From Pleurostoma richardsiae (taxonomy: Eukaryota > Ascomycota > Sordariomycetes > Calosphaeriales > Pleurostomataceae), in assembly GCA_030052745.1 (NCBI GenBank), contig JANBVO010000065.1:62001-126000 (forward strand): a DNA stretch of 64,000 bases, written 5' to 3'. The notes under the pieces were generated by a model that saw only the letters and a list, made by a program, of their open reading frames with translations, did no database searches and was not told the DNA's origin. The position numbers were made by a program, and so were the translations under genes. This document shows positions 23,317-35,083 of the stretch, piece by piece. Each line of letters opens with the position of its first letter. The first letter of the stretch is position 1.

Positions 23317-26083
23317 TGGAGAGGAATGGGACTCTGTTAGAGTGGAACGTGGACTTCGGTTATGATTAGACGACTGACTACGACTTTGATGATACAAACA
23401 CTGGCCATTATGATGAGAGGACGGACTTCTCTGATCCCGCTTTTAGTCTCTCTTCAGTTCTGCGGCTGCTCGAAGCCCGCGTCGAGAGGGAGGAAGGATC
23501 GACTGCCCTTACTGACAGAGATCTGCCATGAAGTGACGAAGACATGGCTCTGGAACAGGGACGAATACAGGCCGGACGTGGATCATGTGGCCTATGTTGT
23601 CGGCGTCAGGGAGAGGGGGACCGGACTGAGGCGTTTCTTTTTTGCGACTGATATCATTCTTCTTTTTTCGGAAGGGTGGAAAAAACAGAGGGCTAACTGT
23701 CTCCTCAAGAGCCGCCCTGGAACGAGCAACGGAAGCTGGGACGGGTCTCCCATGTGCTTCGTGTGTTGTTAATGGTGTTTGAGTTATGAAGCGCAATTTC
23801 TGCAGGGAGAAAGAAGGGGCGCGCGGATTCGATGGGAGACATGAGAAAGCCATAGGCCTGCCTTCGCAGGCTGTAGTAACATTGCCTCACTCTGGGTTCT
23901 TGACTGCAACGTGAGAAGGAGTGCATGCTCGTGTGTATCATGGTGATCTACGTTTTCGATGCTGCCACGGCGCCTCGGCCCATCTCCAAACTGGACTGCC
24001 CCTGTTTGAGGAGGAAGACAGCAGTGACTAGTAACAGGTCTTGGACATGAAGACCAGATTTCGATGCGTGATTGGAGGCTATTCTTGGTAGACTTGACCG
24101 GCACGGGTGATGATGATGCTCAAGGACGGCCACCAGCTGATGGGCAGGGGCAGCTTCTCACAGCTCGGCGACGCAAAAGAGGGCATCTGGCCCCCTTCTT
24201 CCAGGAACCAGCTGCCAAGACACGACTTGGACAACCGTGAACTGTGCCGCTCAGGAAGCAGCTGCTTGGATTACCTCTTTGCCGCCGACGTTGCGAGTCA
24301 CTAGGGGGGTCTTGATCGAGCGAATGCCGAGCGGACGATGCTCCCGGCCGGTGAGGATGCAACCCGGGGCTTTTTGCGGCCGCGAGCGAGGCTGGAGCTA
24401 TAAAAAGCAGCTCCTACGAGGGGGGTTGATGTGCGGAGGTTGTTGGCTTAAGCTTGCCGTATTGTAACGGTTGATTGGTCAATGCGTGGTTGATGGATTG
24501 GAAGAGGGGAGGTTGAGTATCATTTGCAGTCGACCTCGCTGGCCCCTGAACAGTTGCAGCGCTGGCTGTCTGGCCGGGTTTGGGGCTGTTGTTGGTCATG
24601 GACCATTGAGTTGTGAAGATGGCGGGTTTTACCTATAGCAGGAGGAACATCTTGCAGTAGGCTGGCATGACGATGTCCTTGGCCACTAACTCTGTAGCCG
24701 CCGGCTGCCCGGTGACGAAGTCGAGGAGGCTGGAGCTAGCTTGATGCGGTTATTGATAGCGCGGCACCTCTTTTGCGAAGAGAAAACTGGACGAGGATAT
24801 TGTTTTCGGGGCTGTCTTTTCTTAACGAAGTGCACGAGAGTCACCGGTGTTGAACGGGGTCCAAAACGAGACTACCGGGGAAAAGACCTCACATATCTGC
24901 ATCTGCGTCCCTGGTTTCTATTTTTATATGGCTAGAAGATGTCATCACATCACTATCCCTGCCTCCCGCTGCAGGTGCAGGGATGTTATGCGTGGTGGAG
25001 GGCTGGAGGCCGGTAATTGGGGCCAGATTCCCCACGGTCGATCTCAAAATAGACACACGTTAGCCGCCCGGCACTCTGCACGCCTCCAATGCGAACGAAC
25101 GACATGTCTCGGCGCTGCAGTGGCTTCCTGTGATGATTGACCGCCTTATGCCAGGTGTCGGAGGAGAAGAAACGAACAGACGAAGAGGCGAGGGACAAGA
25201 TGGAGAACGCATCCCACATCACTGTGATCCGACGTGGTGCAGGCTGCGTGCCTTTGGCTGATGACGCTGACGGCAAATGATAAGGGAGGACAGGAAAAGG
25301 AGGCTTACTTTTCCTTGCCATCGTCCTCGCCAGCGAGCGACTCTCTCGACTTCGTCCAATCGAGGGCGTCCATGCAGACTCGGGCACCCGCAGCGGAGAG
25401 AACAATAATGCATGCATGTGTCTCCGTGACAGGTCAGGGTCGTCTCCAAGGATGGAAAATGCCTTGCCGAACACAGCAGCCACACATGAGAGGCCATCTC
25501 GAAGGCCATCCAGACTCTCGAGTCTCCTCCCCCCTCCCCCTCCACCGCTCCTCGTCTTGCCCCATCCATCCCCGCTCCTGCAGCCTGGTCTGCCCTGTCG
25601 ATCCTGCTCCTGTACGAGCTCAGGACATTGTGAAACAAGGCGAGAGTAAACAAGCAAATCTGCGATGCCACTCTGGATCTCGTTTCATGTTTTGTTTGTA
25701 GCCGCTTGCTACTTTTTATATCCCACGAGTGGCCTTCCTACCCATGTCTGTTTCATGTTTCCCTCTGTTTCGGGTAGTTCCCGTCAGTCTGGGAGAGAAA
25801 GCCCGGGCATGGACGGTTAGAAACATGTTTATATCTTCCCGGTCGTCATCTGCCCGTTTGCTTGGATCCGGATAACAGACCAGAGGCTGGAGAGGACGAT
25901 AGATATCATAGATATCTCTCTTCCTTCAGGCCAAAGTTTCCGACTTCAACACGCAAAGTCTTGCTCCCTCCAAGGAACCTTTCTTCACATCTCTTCAGAT
26001 TCTGCTACGTTAACCGTCGTCACTTGCTGTGCCCCAATCCCCCAAACATACGCGTCGAGAAGTGAGGCGTTCTCGGGTGCAAT
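23317..26083. other. 2.8-kb gene-free region with two isolated TATA boxes
   Basis: It lies between the ubiquitin protease and the DUF7582-like gene. No convincing protein gene was found. Two identical TATA-like elements point at each other: TATAAAAAG on the plus strand at 24399-24407, and the same word on the minus strand at 25712-25720. A 223-codon frame on the minus strand (24986-25657) begins with TTG and has no recognisable domain. A tRNA or rRNA was not seen. Confidence 0.45.
24399..24407 (+). promoter_or_regulatory. TATA box without an obvious downstream gene
   Basis: A canonical TATAAAAAG follows a GC-rich block (GCGGCCGCGAGCGAGGC). The next ATG downstream opens only a very short frame, and the next recognised gene starts 1.7 kb away. 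It may drive a noncoding transcript or a long spliced leader, or be chance. Confidence 0.3.
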
Positions 26084-27937
26084 ATGTCTTTCAAGCACCG
26101 GATCTCATCGCCCTTGGAGGCTGGCCCTTCCATCCTCGACGCCCATCAGCTGCCCTCGCACCTGCATTCGGCGCTGGAGTACACCTCCAAACGCCTAGCC
26201 AGGAAGGACCTTCATATCACACTTCTCGTGGTGAGGAGGGAATATCAAGTTCAGGAGGATTGCGCTCCTTCAGCCTCCGCCGCTGCAAATCCTAACACAA
26301 ACCCGATCGTGTTCTCCCCGCCAGCTTCACCGGGTTCCCTACCAAGTTCAACAGCCAGCACGCCGTCACGGCCCGGCTTTGCCTCACATATGGCCACTCT
26401 CAAACAGCTGGCCCGATCCAGAACCCACCCGACTCTTCCATCTCTAGCAGGCGGGGCAGCAGCCCCTGAGACGCGGGAGCTACAGCGGAGCAAGACAATG
26501 TCGCCGACGTACTCGCTATCTTCGGCAGATGCGAGCAGCCCACGACTGAAATGGCCGCTCTCGCCGATGAGCCCCTACTCATCAATACCAACCACACCGG
26601 CCACACCCGCTCTGACGGTGTCTACCGCCACGACGGCGTCGTCGACCACAGGGACGGACGCCTCGTCGTCGTGTGGACCCAACCCCTTTGGGCTACGTCT
26701 GGTGCACGCTTCGTCTTTGGACTTCCGGGTGGAAAAGATTCTCCGGCAGACGATCGAGAAAGCGGAGAGGAGGTTTCGCATCGGGTGAGTTTTGTCATCT
26801 TCTCCTCTCTTCTCCCATACCCGCTGAAGCACTCGGCCTCAGCATAAGAGAGCATACTGACCTCCTTCTCCCCACAGCAACGATTGGCTCCCACCGGCCG
26901 TCTCCCCGGACGCCTGCGGCCTAACCCCGGACCTCATCCAGCGCTCCCTCGCGCAGAACGAGGTACTCTTCTCCTCCTCCGGCCTGACCCTGCTGTCGCT
27001 CGACCACCTGTACACCTTCAAGAGCGCGCTGGCCTCCTACGTCGCCACGGGGAGCGCCTACCGCCTCGAGGACGCCGTCGACGAGCTGCGCCGCTACGTC
27101 CTCTCCAACGGCCGCCGCCGCCTGCGCCGGAGCGTGCTGCTGCGCGCCTACGGCTGGCTCTCACCTTCCGGCGGGGACGACGCCGCGCTGGCGGACGTGG
27201 CGCGCATGTATAGGCGCGCGTACGGCGGGCTGGAGAGGGACTCGGGGATCGAGGACGATGTCGACCCGCTGTCGTCGAACCCGCCACTTGTGATTGGCGT
27301 GAAGGCGAGGGAGGGCGAGCGTCCGCTTCCGCCGCTGCCGGCTGAAGCTACCGTCGCGAACAGGGATCTCCCTATCTTCGGTGAGATTAAGATAGGCGAG
27401 GACATATTGTCGGAACTTGTAGAAGAAGAACGTCCGAAAGAAGAGGAACCAGGCGATCCGGTACAGGAAGAACCCGACGCCAATACGCCCACGACATCAC
27501 CCTCGCAGCCCAGCCCCCCAGCCTCGCCGCTCAAAGGTCCCGTCCTGAAGCTGCAGACCACATTCGATACGCCGCTGCTCCTGAAGCCCCAAGCGCGACG
27601 ACCTCCACTCGAAACGGCAGCACCGCCGGTCCCCAGCGGGATCCCGATCCACCTTGACGCGGAGGAGGGCGGCGACTCGGACGGCGACCTGACGGCGCGG
27701 CCGGACAGCCAGACGCTGGGGCGCGGCGGGTTCTGGAACAGCGCGTCAATCGACCAGGTGCTGAGCGGCGGCGGGGGGCGGGATGCACCCTCGGCGGGGG
27801 GAGAGGAGGACGGGCAGCTAGGCCCGATTACGCCGCACGGGTACGACGACATCTCGCCCATTACTCGGGGCGAGTGGGGGTTCCTGATGGTGGGCGATGC
27901 GTGGAAGGCGAGAACCGTGGCGGTGGAGACGTGCTGA
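26084..27937 (+). CDS. DUF7582-like fungal protein of unknown function
   Basis: CDS join(26084..26784, 26878..27937), 586 residues; the intron is 93 nt with GTGAGT donor and CCACAG acceptor. The N-terminal segment SPLEAGPSILDAHQLPSHL, then ALEYTSKRLARKDLHITLLV, resembles a domain found in many Ascomycota proteins that I believe is catalogued as DUF7582; its biochemical role is unknown. It is interrupted by a long Ser/Thr/Pro/Ala-rich insert (about residues 60-200) and resumes with FGLRLVHASSLDFRVEKIL and, after the intron, LFSSSGLTLLSLDHLYTFKS. The C-terminal 300 residues are acidic and Pro-rich, probably disordered, and end in a Trp-containing segment (RGEWGFLMVGDAW). The start ATG follows a stop-rich AT-richer leader. 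There is no signal peptide or membrane segment. The reading frame is sure, the family assignment less so. Confidence 0.8.
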
Positions 27938-28213
27938 GCCGAGACGGTTATAGGACTCGCAGGCTGCACTTACGATGTATAGATAGAGAGATACCAATAT
28001 CAGTTCAGAGGTCTGTGTTTCAGGTCTGAATCGGCGCCATGCCGGCGCAGAATAGAAGAGGGGACCACCATTACTCTGTTTCTCTCCCTTAGTCTATCTC
28101 GCGTGAGACTTTCCACTCTTCGTCCCCCAGGACCGGCGATACTGTTCACAGGGTATACAACTGGCCGAACAAAATTCCCACAGCTCCAAGCACCCCAACC
28201 AAAAGAACCAAGG

Positions 28214-29428
28214 CTACCTCCACCCGTACCGCCCCGCCGCCTCGCTCTTCTTGCCCTTGTTCTGCGCGAAGCTCTCCTCGAGCGCCTCGCGCTGGCTCTG
28301 CACCGCGTTGGCCAGCTGCCGCAGCGAGTGCTTGCCCGGCTGGATGGCGCGCACCGGGTTGAACTGCTGCACCTCGCCCGACGCCCGCAGCTGCTCGTTG
28401 TGCGCGTACTCCCGGTCCATGTTGAAGTTGACCACGCGGCCCGCCTGCTGCCCGGCCGCCGGCGCGCCGGCGCGCCCGAAGAGCTCGCGCCGCGCCGCGG
28501 CGGAGAGGCCGAGGTCGTCGGCTATGGCGGTCAGGGACTGGGGGTCGGAGTGGTTCGCTTGTGTCTGGGGTTGTTGGTACTGCTGGTCCGCGAAGGAAGG
28601 GGAGTCGAGTGGGCCGCCGGTGGGAGCATAGGCAGTGTAGCTGCTCTCGTACAGGGACGAGTAGGTCTCCGTCTCGGTCAGGGCTTCTGGTTCGTCTTCT
28701 TCTTCGGGAGCTGCAGGCTCATCGTCTATGGAGAAGAGAGACACCTTCTTCTTGGGCGGCTCTTCGGTCGTTGACGCCGCCGCCGGCCGGGATGGTGCCG
28801 CCGAAGATGTGGCACTGGCTGCAGACGTCGTGACCTTCGCGGCGGTGGCTGACTTCGTCCCGCTCTTCTTCCCCGGTTTCCTGGCAACAGAGAGGGGTTT
28901 GAACATCAGTGGCTTGCCCACCAGCTTCACTTCCTCTTCGGGCTTCAGCTCCGCGGGTATGGAAGGCTGTGGCGCTTGGCTCTTCGGCGGTGGGAGATTC
29001 AGGCCCGTACCAGGCCCATCCTCTTCTCCGTCGCCTAACCCGACAGGAGAGTCTCTGCTAAAGGCGGCTTCAGCGCTCGTCTTCAGGTGTACGCCGATGC
29101 GAGGTGGCGCTTTGTTGCCACTGCTACTGATGGGCGCCGCGGCAGGTTTGTTCGTCGTCTTCGGCGGCGGTAGGAATGAGCTGAAGCCGCTGAAGCGACC
29201 GCCGCCCGTCTTGATACGCTTTGGCGCGGGACCCTCGCTGGGCTCATCGCCCGCCGCAGCCGCCTGGGGCAGGTTGACGAGGATCTTGCCCGGGTGGGAA
29301 CGGTCGACAATCTTCTGGAAAGGCTTCTTGGATGTCGAGACCGCCGCTGAGGAGGGCTGAGGCTTGGACTTGGGAGGCACGGGGGCCTCCCCCTCAGATT
29401 CTGAATCGGAATAGTCGACGAGACCCAT
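28214..29428 (-). CDS. PRCC C-terminal domain protein (splicing-associated family)
   Basis: A single exon of 404 residues. The N-terminus MGLVDYSDSESE is typical of fungal PRCC-family proteins. The middle is Pro/Ser/Ala/Lys-rich and disordered. The conserved PRCC block is at the C-terminus: FNPVRAIQPGKHSLRQLAN, then REALEESFAQNKGKKSEAAGRYGW, which includes the highly conserved closing GRYGW. Human PRCC is a nuclear protein linked to pre-mRNA splicing and to MAD2B; the fungal role is inferred to be nuclear and splicing-related. The frame stays open upstream to 29566, but MGLVDYSDSE at 29428 is the family-like start. It is divergent from the AVO1 gene with 343 bp between the start codons. Confidence 0.85.
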   Translation of the reverse strand: MGLVDYSDSESEGEAPVPPKSKPQPSSAAVSTSKKPFQKIVDRSHPGKILVNLPQAAAAGDEPSEGPAPKRIKTGGGRFSGFSSFLPPPKTTNKPAAAPISSSGNKAPPRIGVHLKTSAEAAFSRDSPVGLGDGEEDGPGTGLNLPPPKSQAPQPSIPAELKPEEEVKLVGKPLMFKPLSVARKPGKKSGTKSATAAKVTTSAASATSSAAPSRPAAASTTEEPPKKKVSLFSIDDEPAAPEEEDEPEALTETETYSSLYESSYTAYAPTGGPLDSPSFADQQYQQPQTQANHSDPQSLTAIADDLGLSAAARRELFGRAGAPAAGQQAGRVVNFNMDREYAHNEQLRASGEVQQFNPVRAIQPGKHSLRQLANAVQSQREALEESFAQNKGKKSEAAGRYGWR

Positions 29429-29771
29429 GCTGTCGCTGTTGCTGAGCAAGAATGGATGATTTGTCGCCAAAGTCAATGTGTGTCGGACTGTGAAGATGAG
29501 TTGGTTGTGACCTAGTGCAGTGTAAGGCTGCATAATCGATAAGCAAATGTGGCTGAAACCCCACATAACGCCACGACTGGAGATACCAAGGCTGAACCCG
29601 GGGAACCTCGAATCTCAAACCACTCTCTCTATCAAGCATCTACCAAATGCACCTCTCAAAGTTCTCCTAATGTTGCTGGCAGGTCCACGGCGTAGAGCTA
29701 TGTGAATGATTTTGGAGCCGTCCGTTTCTTTGATTCATATCCTATTCGAGATATACAGCAAACCCGCCAAC
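29429..29771. promoter_or_regulatory. Divergent promoter of the PRCC gene and AVO1
   Basis: These 343 bp lie between two divergent start codons, so both promoters must share it or overlap. The AVO1-proximal side is AT-richer (TTCATATCCTATTCGAGATATACAG region near 29733-29758). No canonical TATAAA was seen. Confidence 0.5.
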
Positions 29772-32392
29772 ATGTCCGTCATCCAGGTCGAAGAGTAAGC
29801 TCCACTGAGTCCCTGATACACACTGAAAACTACAAGATGTAACTGACGGCTCCGCCCCTTCCAGCCTAGTATCGTACCAGCTACGTGCCAGCTACCTGAC
29901 TGAGATTGCCGACGGCGTTGGCGAGCGACTGATCACTCTAAACGAGAGTTACCTGAACTCGGCGCCGTTCAAAGCCGCTGGATGGCGCACGAACCCGGCG
30001 CTCATCAAGAGAACGCACTCGCCGCCGATCCCCACAGCCGTCGCATCTGAGTACTTCCAGGCGCCCCGTCAGGCGGGCCTGACCCTGGAGGACGAACCCG
30101 AAGATGGCGGCATGCTCGGTGGTGCTGGGGCGGATGCCGTAGGCCCCAGCGCCTTGACAAAGCGCAGGAGGCGACGTGAGCAGATGGAGGAGGAGGACAG
30201 CAGTGACCTAAGCGACGAAAGCGACGATGAGCAGGAGCAGCGCGCAGCGCAGCAAATAAAATTTGCCAAGATGCCGGTGCGGAACCGCTCGGGGTCGTCT
30301 CCGATACAATCGTCGAATCTGCGACAAGTCTCTGCCACGGCGTCTCCCCGCCTCGCACCGCCACGGAGGGGCTCACAGTCCGCATTGGAGACGGTTAAAG
30401 AGAGGGTACGGCGAGATACCGTCACGAGCAGCGAGGTGTCGTCCGATAATGAGCTTGACGGAGCCACCTTCCAGCGACAGCGAGATGCCGCGAGGGCTGC
30501 TGCGAGGTCTGGCAAATTACAGACAAAGGTCAACTCTGAGCCGGCTTCGGTCGGGATCAGTCGCCACGACAGTGAGCTGCTTGCCGAGGAGGAAGAGGAC
30601 TCTGATGCGTCGGACATGTCTTCGGCATTTAACGAGAGCATCGACTCGGCGTCTATCCTTGTCGTGGATAACCCGATACAGAACGTCCCGACGAGTCAAC
30701 AGGTGGTTGGAACACCGCCAAAACAGTTCAGGAGAACTTCCACCATCCGGCGATCGCACATGCCCCCCCCCACACAGGTGGTTGGAGAGCTGCCTCCTCC
30801 ACGACCACTAAGTACCATCCGGCCCATCAGCATGATACAACCGAAGAGCCTGCTGTCCGCCGCGCTTAATGCGAAGAAGACAAAGCCAGCCATGCCATTT
30901 GATAGATTCGCGACCCTCTCGGGCCAAGGCGAGTCTAGCCCCATTATGCTTCGCATCTATGCGCCTTTCTCGAAGACCTCCTCCAAGCCTTTCGAAGTTT
31001 TTATTAGACGAAAAATCCGCGAGGACGGTCCTGGGGAAAGACATGTCACTGTTGCGGATGTCATTGGACTCAGTCTCTGGAGGTACAACGAGGAGAAGCT
31101 CGAGCCACCCCTCCCAAGTGACAAGCTGAATGTAAATTGGTGGACGCTCAAGATGGTAGAGGAGGGGGGCGAAGTGGACGATGATTTCCCTCCCCTGGAT
31201 CGCACGAAGCCCCTCGTACAATTCGTCACCGCACCGAGCAACAAGGAGGAAGGGCCAAGGCAGCAGCTGCCCATCGCGCCGTCAAACAGGATGGGACGGG
31301 GTCGCTCCAATACAAAGGTGTATGACGACTTTGCCTTGGTGCAGGCCTCCGAGGATGAATTTGAGGAAAACAAGGCCATTACGCCGCACTTCGACCAGGA
31401 AGCGACTCAGGAGGAAGAGAAAGACGACGAGCTTACGCCGCGGAATACACCACAACCTAACCTCTCAATCCTAGCACCCCGCGAGCCGCGGGGTAACCCT
31501 GTCATCAATACAGCATGGAAGCCGGACACGATGTTTGCAGATGCTCCTCGGCCCCAAGCTTCTAGCACCAACACGACGAGAGGCGAGCATAAGCTACTGC
31601 GGATCCACCTTCACTCACCAGATGTCGCACCCGGCCAGCTGGTCACGCTGGACGTTACGACTGACATGTACCTGGAAGAAGTCCTCGAGCTCGTCTGCCG
31701 CAAGAGGCAGTTAGACAAAGCCCAGCATGTCCTCAAGCTCCCGGGATCAGGTGTCCTCGTCATGCTGGACCGCCCGGTGTCCGCACTCGGCAAGAACATC
31801 ACGGATCTAGATCTGTATAGGCGCCGCTTTGCGACAGACGGCCCGCTGATGTTGACTGGCTCACCAAGCAGCTCGTCGCCGCGGCCGCTCATGTTCCCAG
31901 AAGCACATGCTCAGAAGAAGTCAAAGAAGGCAATAGGCAGCCATCCTCTGGCGCAGGAGGCGATCGCCCAGGAGGAGCTTGGCAATACGAACTACAAGAA
32001 ATATGTCGTCTGGCGAAAGCAGCCCATGCGGTTTGTCGCCCTGAACGAGAGGATACTGGTCATTGATGGCGAGTACGTCCACATTATGCCCTCGTCCAAC
32101 GGGAAAGCGATACTCGAGGGAGGCGGCAAGACCTCTTCGATCCACTTTAGTACAGTGGTCGGGTGCAAAGTCTCCAGACGGCACCCTACTAACTTCAAGG
32201 TGCGTTCTACCCTACTAATGCCCATGAGTAGTTGTAGGCCTGGGCTGTGATGCTAATCTACCAACGCAGATCGTCTTCTTCAAGAATACGGAGAGCAAGA
32301 GATATGATTTTGAGGCTAAGAGCGCGGATGAGGCCGCCGAGATAGTGGCCGAGCTGAAGAAGGGGATTTCACCATACCGCGACATCATCTAG
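29772..32392 (+). CDS. AVO1: TORC2 subunit Avo1/Sin1
   Basis: CDS join(29772..29794, 29865..32199, 32270..32392), 826 residues, introns of 70 nt each. Sin1/Avo1 is the substrate-binding scaffold of TOR complex 2 at the plasma membrane, recruiting AGC kinases such as Ypk1/Gad8. The tiny first exon encodes MSVIQVE plus part of a codon. Exon 2 opens with the conserved N-terminal segment LVSYQLRASYLTEIADGVGE. A CRIM domain is at about residues 365-465 (IMLRIYAPFSKTSSKPFEVF and WRYNEEKLEPPLP). A Ras-binding-like domain is at about 583-640 (LLRIHLHSPDVAPGQLVTL). A PH domain is at about 715-826 (YKKYVVWRKQPMRFVALNER and, after the last intron, IVFFKNTESKRYDFEAKSA). All expected domains are present in the normal order. 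A run of nine C near 30764 is in frame. Confidence 0.95.
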
Positions 32393-34027
32393 AAGAAGAT
32401 GGAATCGGTGTGGGGACACCCTGATCGGTTCGGTCGGTTCGGTCCTTGGAAGATCTCCGGCTCCTGGTGGTGACATCAGAGCCCCCAAGAAGCGAAGGAT
32501 CCGGGGCCAGCGTTTGGTTGTTGGTACCTTGAAGCGGACACGGGCGGATGCTGTATTTCCGACCCGCCCCCGGCGAGTTCATGCATAGCGTAATGAACTG
32601 GACTTGGCCCATGTCCGACGGCCTTGGAGATCCGTTCTGATGTGGGTCAGCATAGGCCTAGAACCTACCACAGCACAGGAAAATCGGCGGAAGACCCGAG
32701 GGGTCTAAATAAGGTTGTAAACCCTTGTCACTCCCCCTGTCCCCGCATCCCAGCAAGCCGGCCCCTCGGAACATGTACCGCCACTGGTGATGACGCCGAC
32801 TGCGCAATGCTGCTGCCTGCAACGGTCGACATGCACGCCAAGCACAGAAATACTTTGGCAGTTCTTCATCGGTTGAACGCGAGCCTTCTCAGGTTTCTGT
32901 CTTCAGGTATCGGAGGTTGAGAAGTTGTCACTGGGCCAGCTTTGTCTTACTCTCGATCCCTGGCTTCGATCCAATCGGGGGAAGGCGAGATCATGCGTCT
33001 CCACTCTCCACTGGCGGGAACCAGGTCTGAAACGGGCAAGTCACTATGTATGACGCAACAAGGCGAGACCAAGGCTCCGCAATAAGCTGCGGCAAGGAAG
33101 CAACGACCACTTGCACTTTCCCACGAGGGCGCCGGCGTGCAGTGTTATTGGGCTCCCTCCCGGCACTTTCCAGGTTCCCTGCACGAGTACTCAAGGTCCC
33201 CTTCGTTGTACAGTACAGTATAGAGCACTACGATGTTCTGGTACGTTATGACGCGAGCAAGCTACTACCGTAGAAGCCACAAGAACCGTATCCCTTCCCC
33301 ACACGATGACCAATGCCAATGGTTACGCCAGTCGTGGTACTGCATCCCTATTTGGTGATCATTGCCTCAGACGCTGATCTGCATACGCAATTGTGGCGCC
33401 TTCGCCCCTCAGCCGCGGCCGTCTTGGCTCAGCCGCCTGCAGTGCCTTGCTTCTTCCCCAGATTTGTCCCTTGTCGCCCCAGGTGGCAGGCAATGGCAGG
33501 CAGCAGGAGCAGGCGCAGGCGGCCGTGATTCCTCTCGCTCCAGAATACGCGTGTTCCGTAATTACACGGTACCTACCACTATTGAAGAGGTACTCGTACA
33601 CTGCGGCCGACGGTGCCTCCTGCGTGCCTCTCGTCGAGCATCGAGTCGTGCCTGCCCAACCAGGATCGTGCCTTGGCGCCTTCCGTTGCAAGCGCAACTC
33701 CACCCCAGCCATCGTGCGTTTGTTGGTTTTGCCCAAGGCCCGGGTGTTGCCCCTGATGCTGCGGTTACGTTATTGTGGAGATCGACGGGTAATGGCATCG
33801 TCTCTCCGTCCGACGACTCCCAGTAGGTATAAAGCTCGCTGTTCATCCCGCCCAGCGCCTCTTCTTGCCTCCCGTCTCTCCCAAAGTAAACAAAAGCGTT
33901 CCAGCAGCTAGTCGCACCCATCAACACACTTCTGGCCCTCTCCCAACAGTCATCTCGACGATCTCCGACTGTCCTGTTCCACCACACTCCACATCTACAC
34001 ACCAACACCCGACACTCACTCGTCAAC
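32393..34027. other. Gene-free region and promoter of the small secreted protein
   Basis: About 1.6 kb. The last 200 bp form a textbook fungal promoter: a TATA box at 33828-33833, then a CT-rich leader with CAAC/CACA words leading into the ATG. The rest has only short open frames. Several GGTACC/AGGTAC words occur around 33568-33600. Confidence 0.55.
33828..33833 (+). promoter_or_regulatory. TATA box of the Ser/Ala-rich secreted protein gene
   Basis: TATAAA lies 195 bp upstream of the start codon in GGTATAAAGCTCG, followed by a pyrimidine-rich leader. The strong TATA plus CT tract suggests a well-expressed gene. Confidence 0.55.
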
Positions 34028-34594
34028 ATGAAGTTCTCTGTTGCTCTCCTGGCCCTTGCCTCTCTGGCTGCGGTATGATTCTCCCCTCTTGCCAACCGGT
34101 CTCGTCCAGGACTTCCTACTGACAGTTTTCCACTTCAGGCCCAGTCTACGACTGAGTCCGCCACCGCGACTGCCACTCTCGTCAATGGTGCCTCTTCCGT
34201 CATCAGCGGAGTTGCCTCCTCCATTACCGGCGCCGTCTCCTCCATCGAATCGGCCGCCTCTTCCGCTGCGTCCGAGGCGTCTTCCGTCGTCTCTTCCATT
34301 GAGTCCGCTGCCACTTCCGAGATCGCCTCCCTGAGCTCCTCTGCGGCTGCCGCTGAGTCTTCTATTGAGAGCCAGCTGTCGACCGCTACTGGCTCTGCGG
34401 CAGCGTCCCTCAGCTCCAAGCTTGCCTCCCTGACTAGCTCCGCCGGCGCCGCCGCGAGCTCCGTGTCGAGCGCTGCTGGCAGCGCCGCCAGCTCGGCGGC
34501 CTCGTCCGCCACCGGCAACGCTGCTCCTTACCAGACGGCTGCCGTTGGCATGGGTGCTCTGTTCGGTGGTGCTGCGGTTCTGGCCAACCTGTAA
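34028..34594 (+). CDS. Small Ser/Ala-rich secreted protein, probably GPI-anchored
   Basis: CDS join(34028..34072, 34139..34594), 166 residues; the intron is 66 nt (GTATGA donor, TTCAG acceptor) and falls exactly at the end of the signal peptide. Residues 1-15 (MKFSVALLALASLAA) form a clear signal peptide, cleaved probably after the Ala-Ala-Ala-Gln region. The mature part is almost entirely Ser, Ala, Thr, Gly, Val, Ile and Glu, with repeated A-SS-x-E/V blocks, so it is likely O-glycosylated. The C-terminus (YQTAAVGMGALFGGAAVLANL) is hydrophobic, preceded by small residues (TGNAAP), the pattern of a GPI-anchor signal. It is likely a cell-wall or surface protein. The family is common in Pezizomycotina, but no enzymatic function is known. 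No cysteines are visible in the mature chain, which argues against a CFEM or hydrophobin identity. Confidence 0.85.
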
Positions 34595-35083
34595 AGAAGG
34601 TTGAAGTGGAACGTTTGAACTTGTTTTGGTAGCACCTTTGCTTTACATCTCGAGATGTTGAGTCGTGGGACTATGAATGGAGTGCTCTGTGGCCCTGTTA
34701 AGGAGGTTGGGGGGGAGGACAAAACATAATAGCAAGAGATGAAATTGCATGTACTGCAGCATTGCACATTAGTTAAAAGTAAAATGGACTACACGTCTTC
34801 ATCCAAACAATAGGTCTTGGCTCCAATGTGCTTTCTTTGTTGACGTGCGCAGTGAATCGGCCTTGAAAGTCCAACATTCAATGCCTAGCAAAACTGACCA
34901 GAGCATTTCATGAGTTGTTGTCCAACTCCTCATCGACACAGAGGGATGACTCGTGCTCATACGTGACAACGTCTTATAAGACTATTTACATTGCACAATG
35001 GGATATAATTAATCGGTCGATGCTACCGCAGGCTGGTCATACTCCCAAAATAGCGAAGGTTCTAAACCTGTCGATTTGTAGCA
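34595..35083. other. Spacer upstream of the first patatin-like copy
   Basis: These 489 bp are AT-richer than average. A TATA-like word (ATATAATTAA) lies near 35002-35012, about 75 bp before the ATG of the patatin-like copy. Nothing else was recognised. Confidence 0.4.

Noticed and set aside
24986-25657. 223-codon frame on the minus strand as a gene
   Set aside because: The first codon is TTG, and no domain or intron signals support it. It is kept only as part of the TATA-box observation.
27148-27969. 273-codon frame on the minus strand opposite the DUF7582-like gene
   Set aside because: Low-complexity Ser/Pro/Gly frame antisense to a spliced gene with recognisable sequence.
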